From Leptospira jelokensis (GTDB lineage Bacteria > Spirochaetota > Leptospiria > Leptospirales > Leptospiraceae), in contig NZ_RQGH01000033.1 in NCBI RefSeq assembly GCF_004769635.1, forward strand, positions 186,001 through 250,000: 64,000 bases of DNA, in the 5' to 3' direction. The translations under genes and the position numbers were made by a program. The notes below the pieces were generated by a model. That model did no database searches. It worked only from the letters and a program-made list of their open reading frames with translations, and was not told the origin of the DNA. Every line of letters begins with the position of its first letter. Within the stretch, counting starts at the first letter, position 1. Of this stretch, positions 63,981 through 64,000 are shown in pieces.

Positions 63981-64000
63981 TTCGAAATCTCCTTTTGAAA

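Overview
The window is an ordinary-looking chromosomal segment of a Leptospira-type spirochaete. The evidence is low GC by eye, many short lipoproteins with loose spirochaetal lipoboxes (for example GLGVGC, LLFGC, FFFCGC), a MASE1/SpoIIE phosphatase, a large PAS-rich hybrid kinase, DUF3015 and DUF4105 proteins, and short operons running in both directions with many tail-to-tail overlaps. A saprophytic (L. biflexa-like) species is my best guess; that is inference. I saw no rRNA, tRNA, CRISPR array, insertion sequence or phage gene.

Layout. 0-9.4 kb: a membrane adenylate cyclase, an alpha/beta hydrolase, then a minus-strand run dapA-dapB-cdaA-cdaR-like joining lysine/diaminopimelate synthesis to the c-di-AMP synthase, followed by two plus-strand lipid-carrier genes (a WecA/MraY-type transferase and a DUF368 polyprenyl-phosphate transporter). 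9.4-14.8 kb: an aromatic amino acid ammonia-lyase, a NhaD/ArsB-type antiporter, a metallo-beta-lactamase-fold lipoyl/phosphodiesterase-like protein, an unknown gene and a YdcF-type protein. 14.9-18.1 kb: ccmE-ccmF-ccmH-like, translationally coupled, with an unusual Cys-type CcmE and an altered CcmH cysteine motif. 18-23 kb: BioF-like enzyme, a sirtuin, a small DMT protein, separate coaB and coaC genes, and a CNNM/CorC protein.

23.4-36.8 kb: an 870-residue exported protein with a possible degenerate CHAT domain, a hybrid histidine kinase with one broken receiver, an ABC-F ATPase coupled to a MASE1-SpoIIE phosphatase, two small lipoproteins, a GC-rich foldable element, ilvC and a thiolase. 37-47 kb: exported proteins (SH3, zinc phospholipase C-like, two tandem M23 peptidases, a discoidin-like protein), a GST, CutA, and a two-gene unit pairing an ATP-grasp-like protein with a DegT-family protein whose PLP lysine is replaced by glutamate. 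47-64 kb: an AvtA-like aminotransferase coupled to a 772-residue unknown, an Orn/Lys/Arg decarboxylase, a Ca/Na antiporter, dprA, a TPR lipoprotein, the rimI-SDR-DUF445-lipoprotein operon, a lipoprotein hydrolase, a DUF4105 protein and two DUF3015 paralogues.

No single locus is clearly a new defence or mobile system. The best candidates for something undescribed are the Lys-less DegT/ATP-grasp pair behind a 12-base direct repeat, the Cys-variant cytochrome c maturation set, the possible pseudo-CHAT protein facing the kinase, and the foldable GC-rich element upstream of ilvC.
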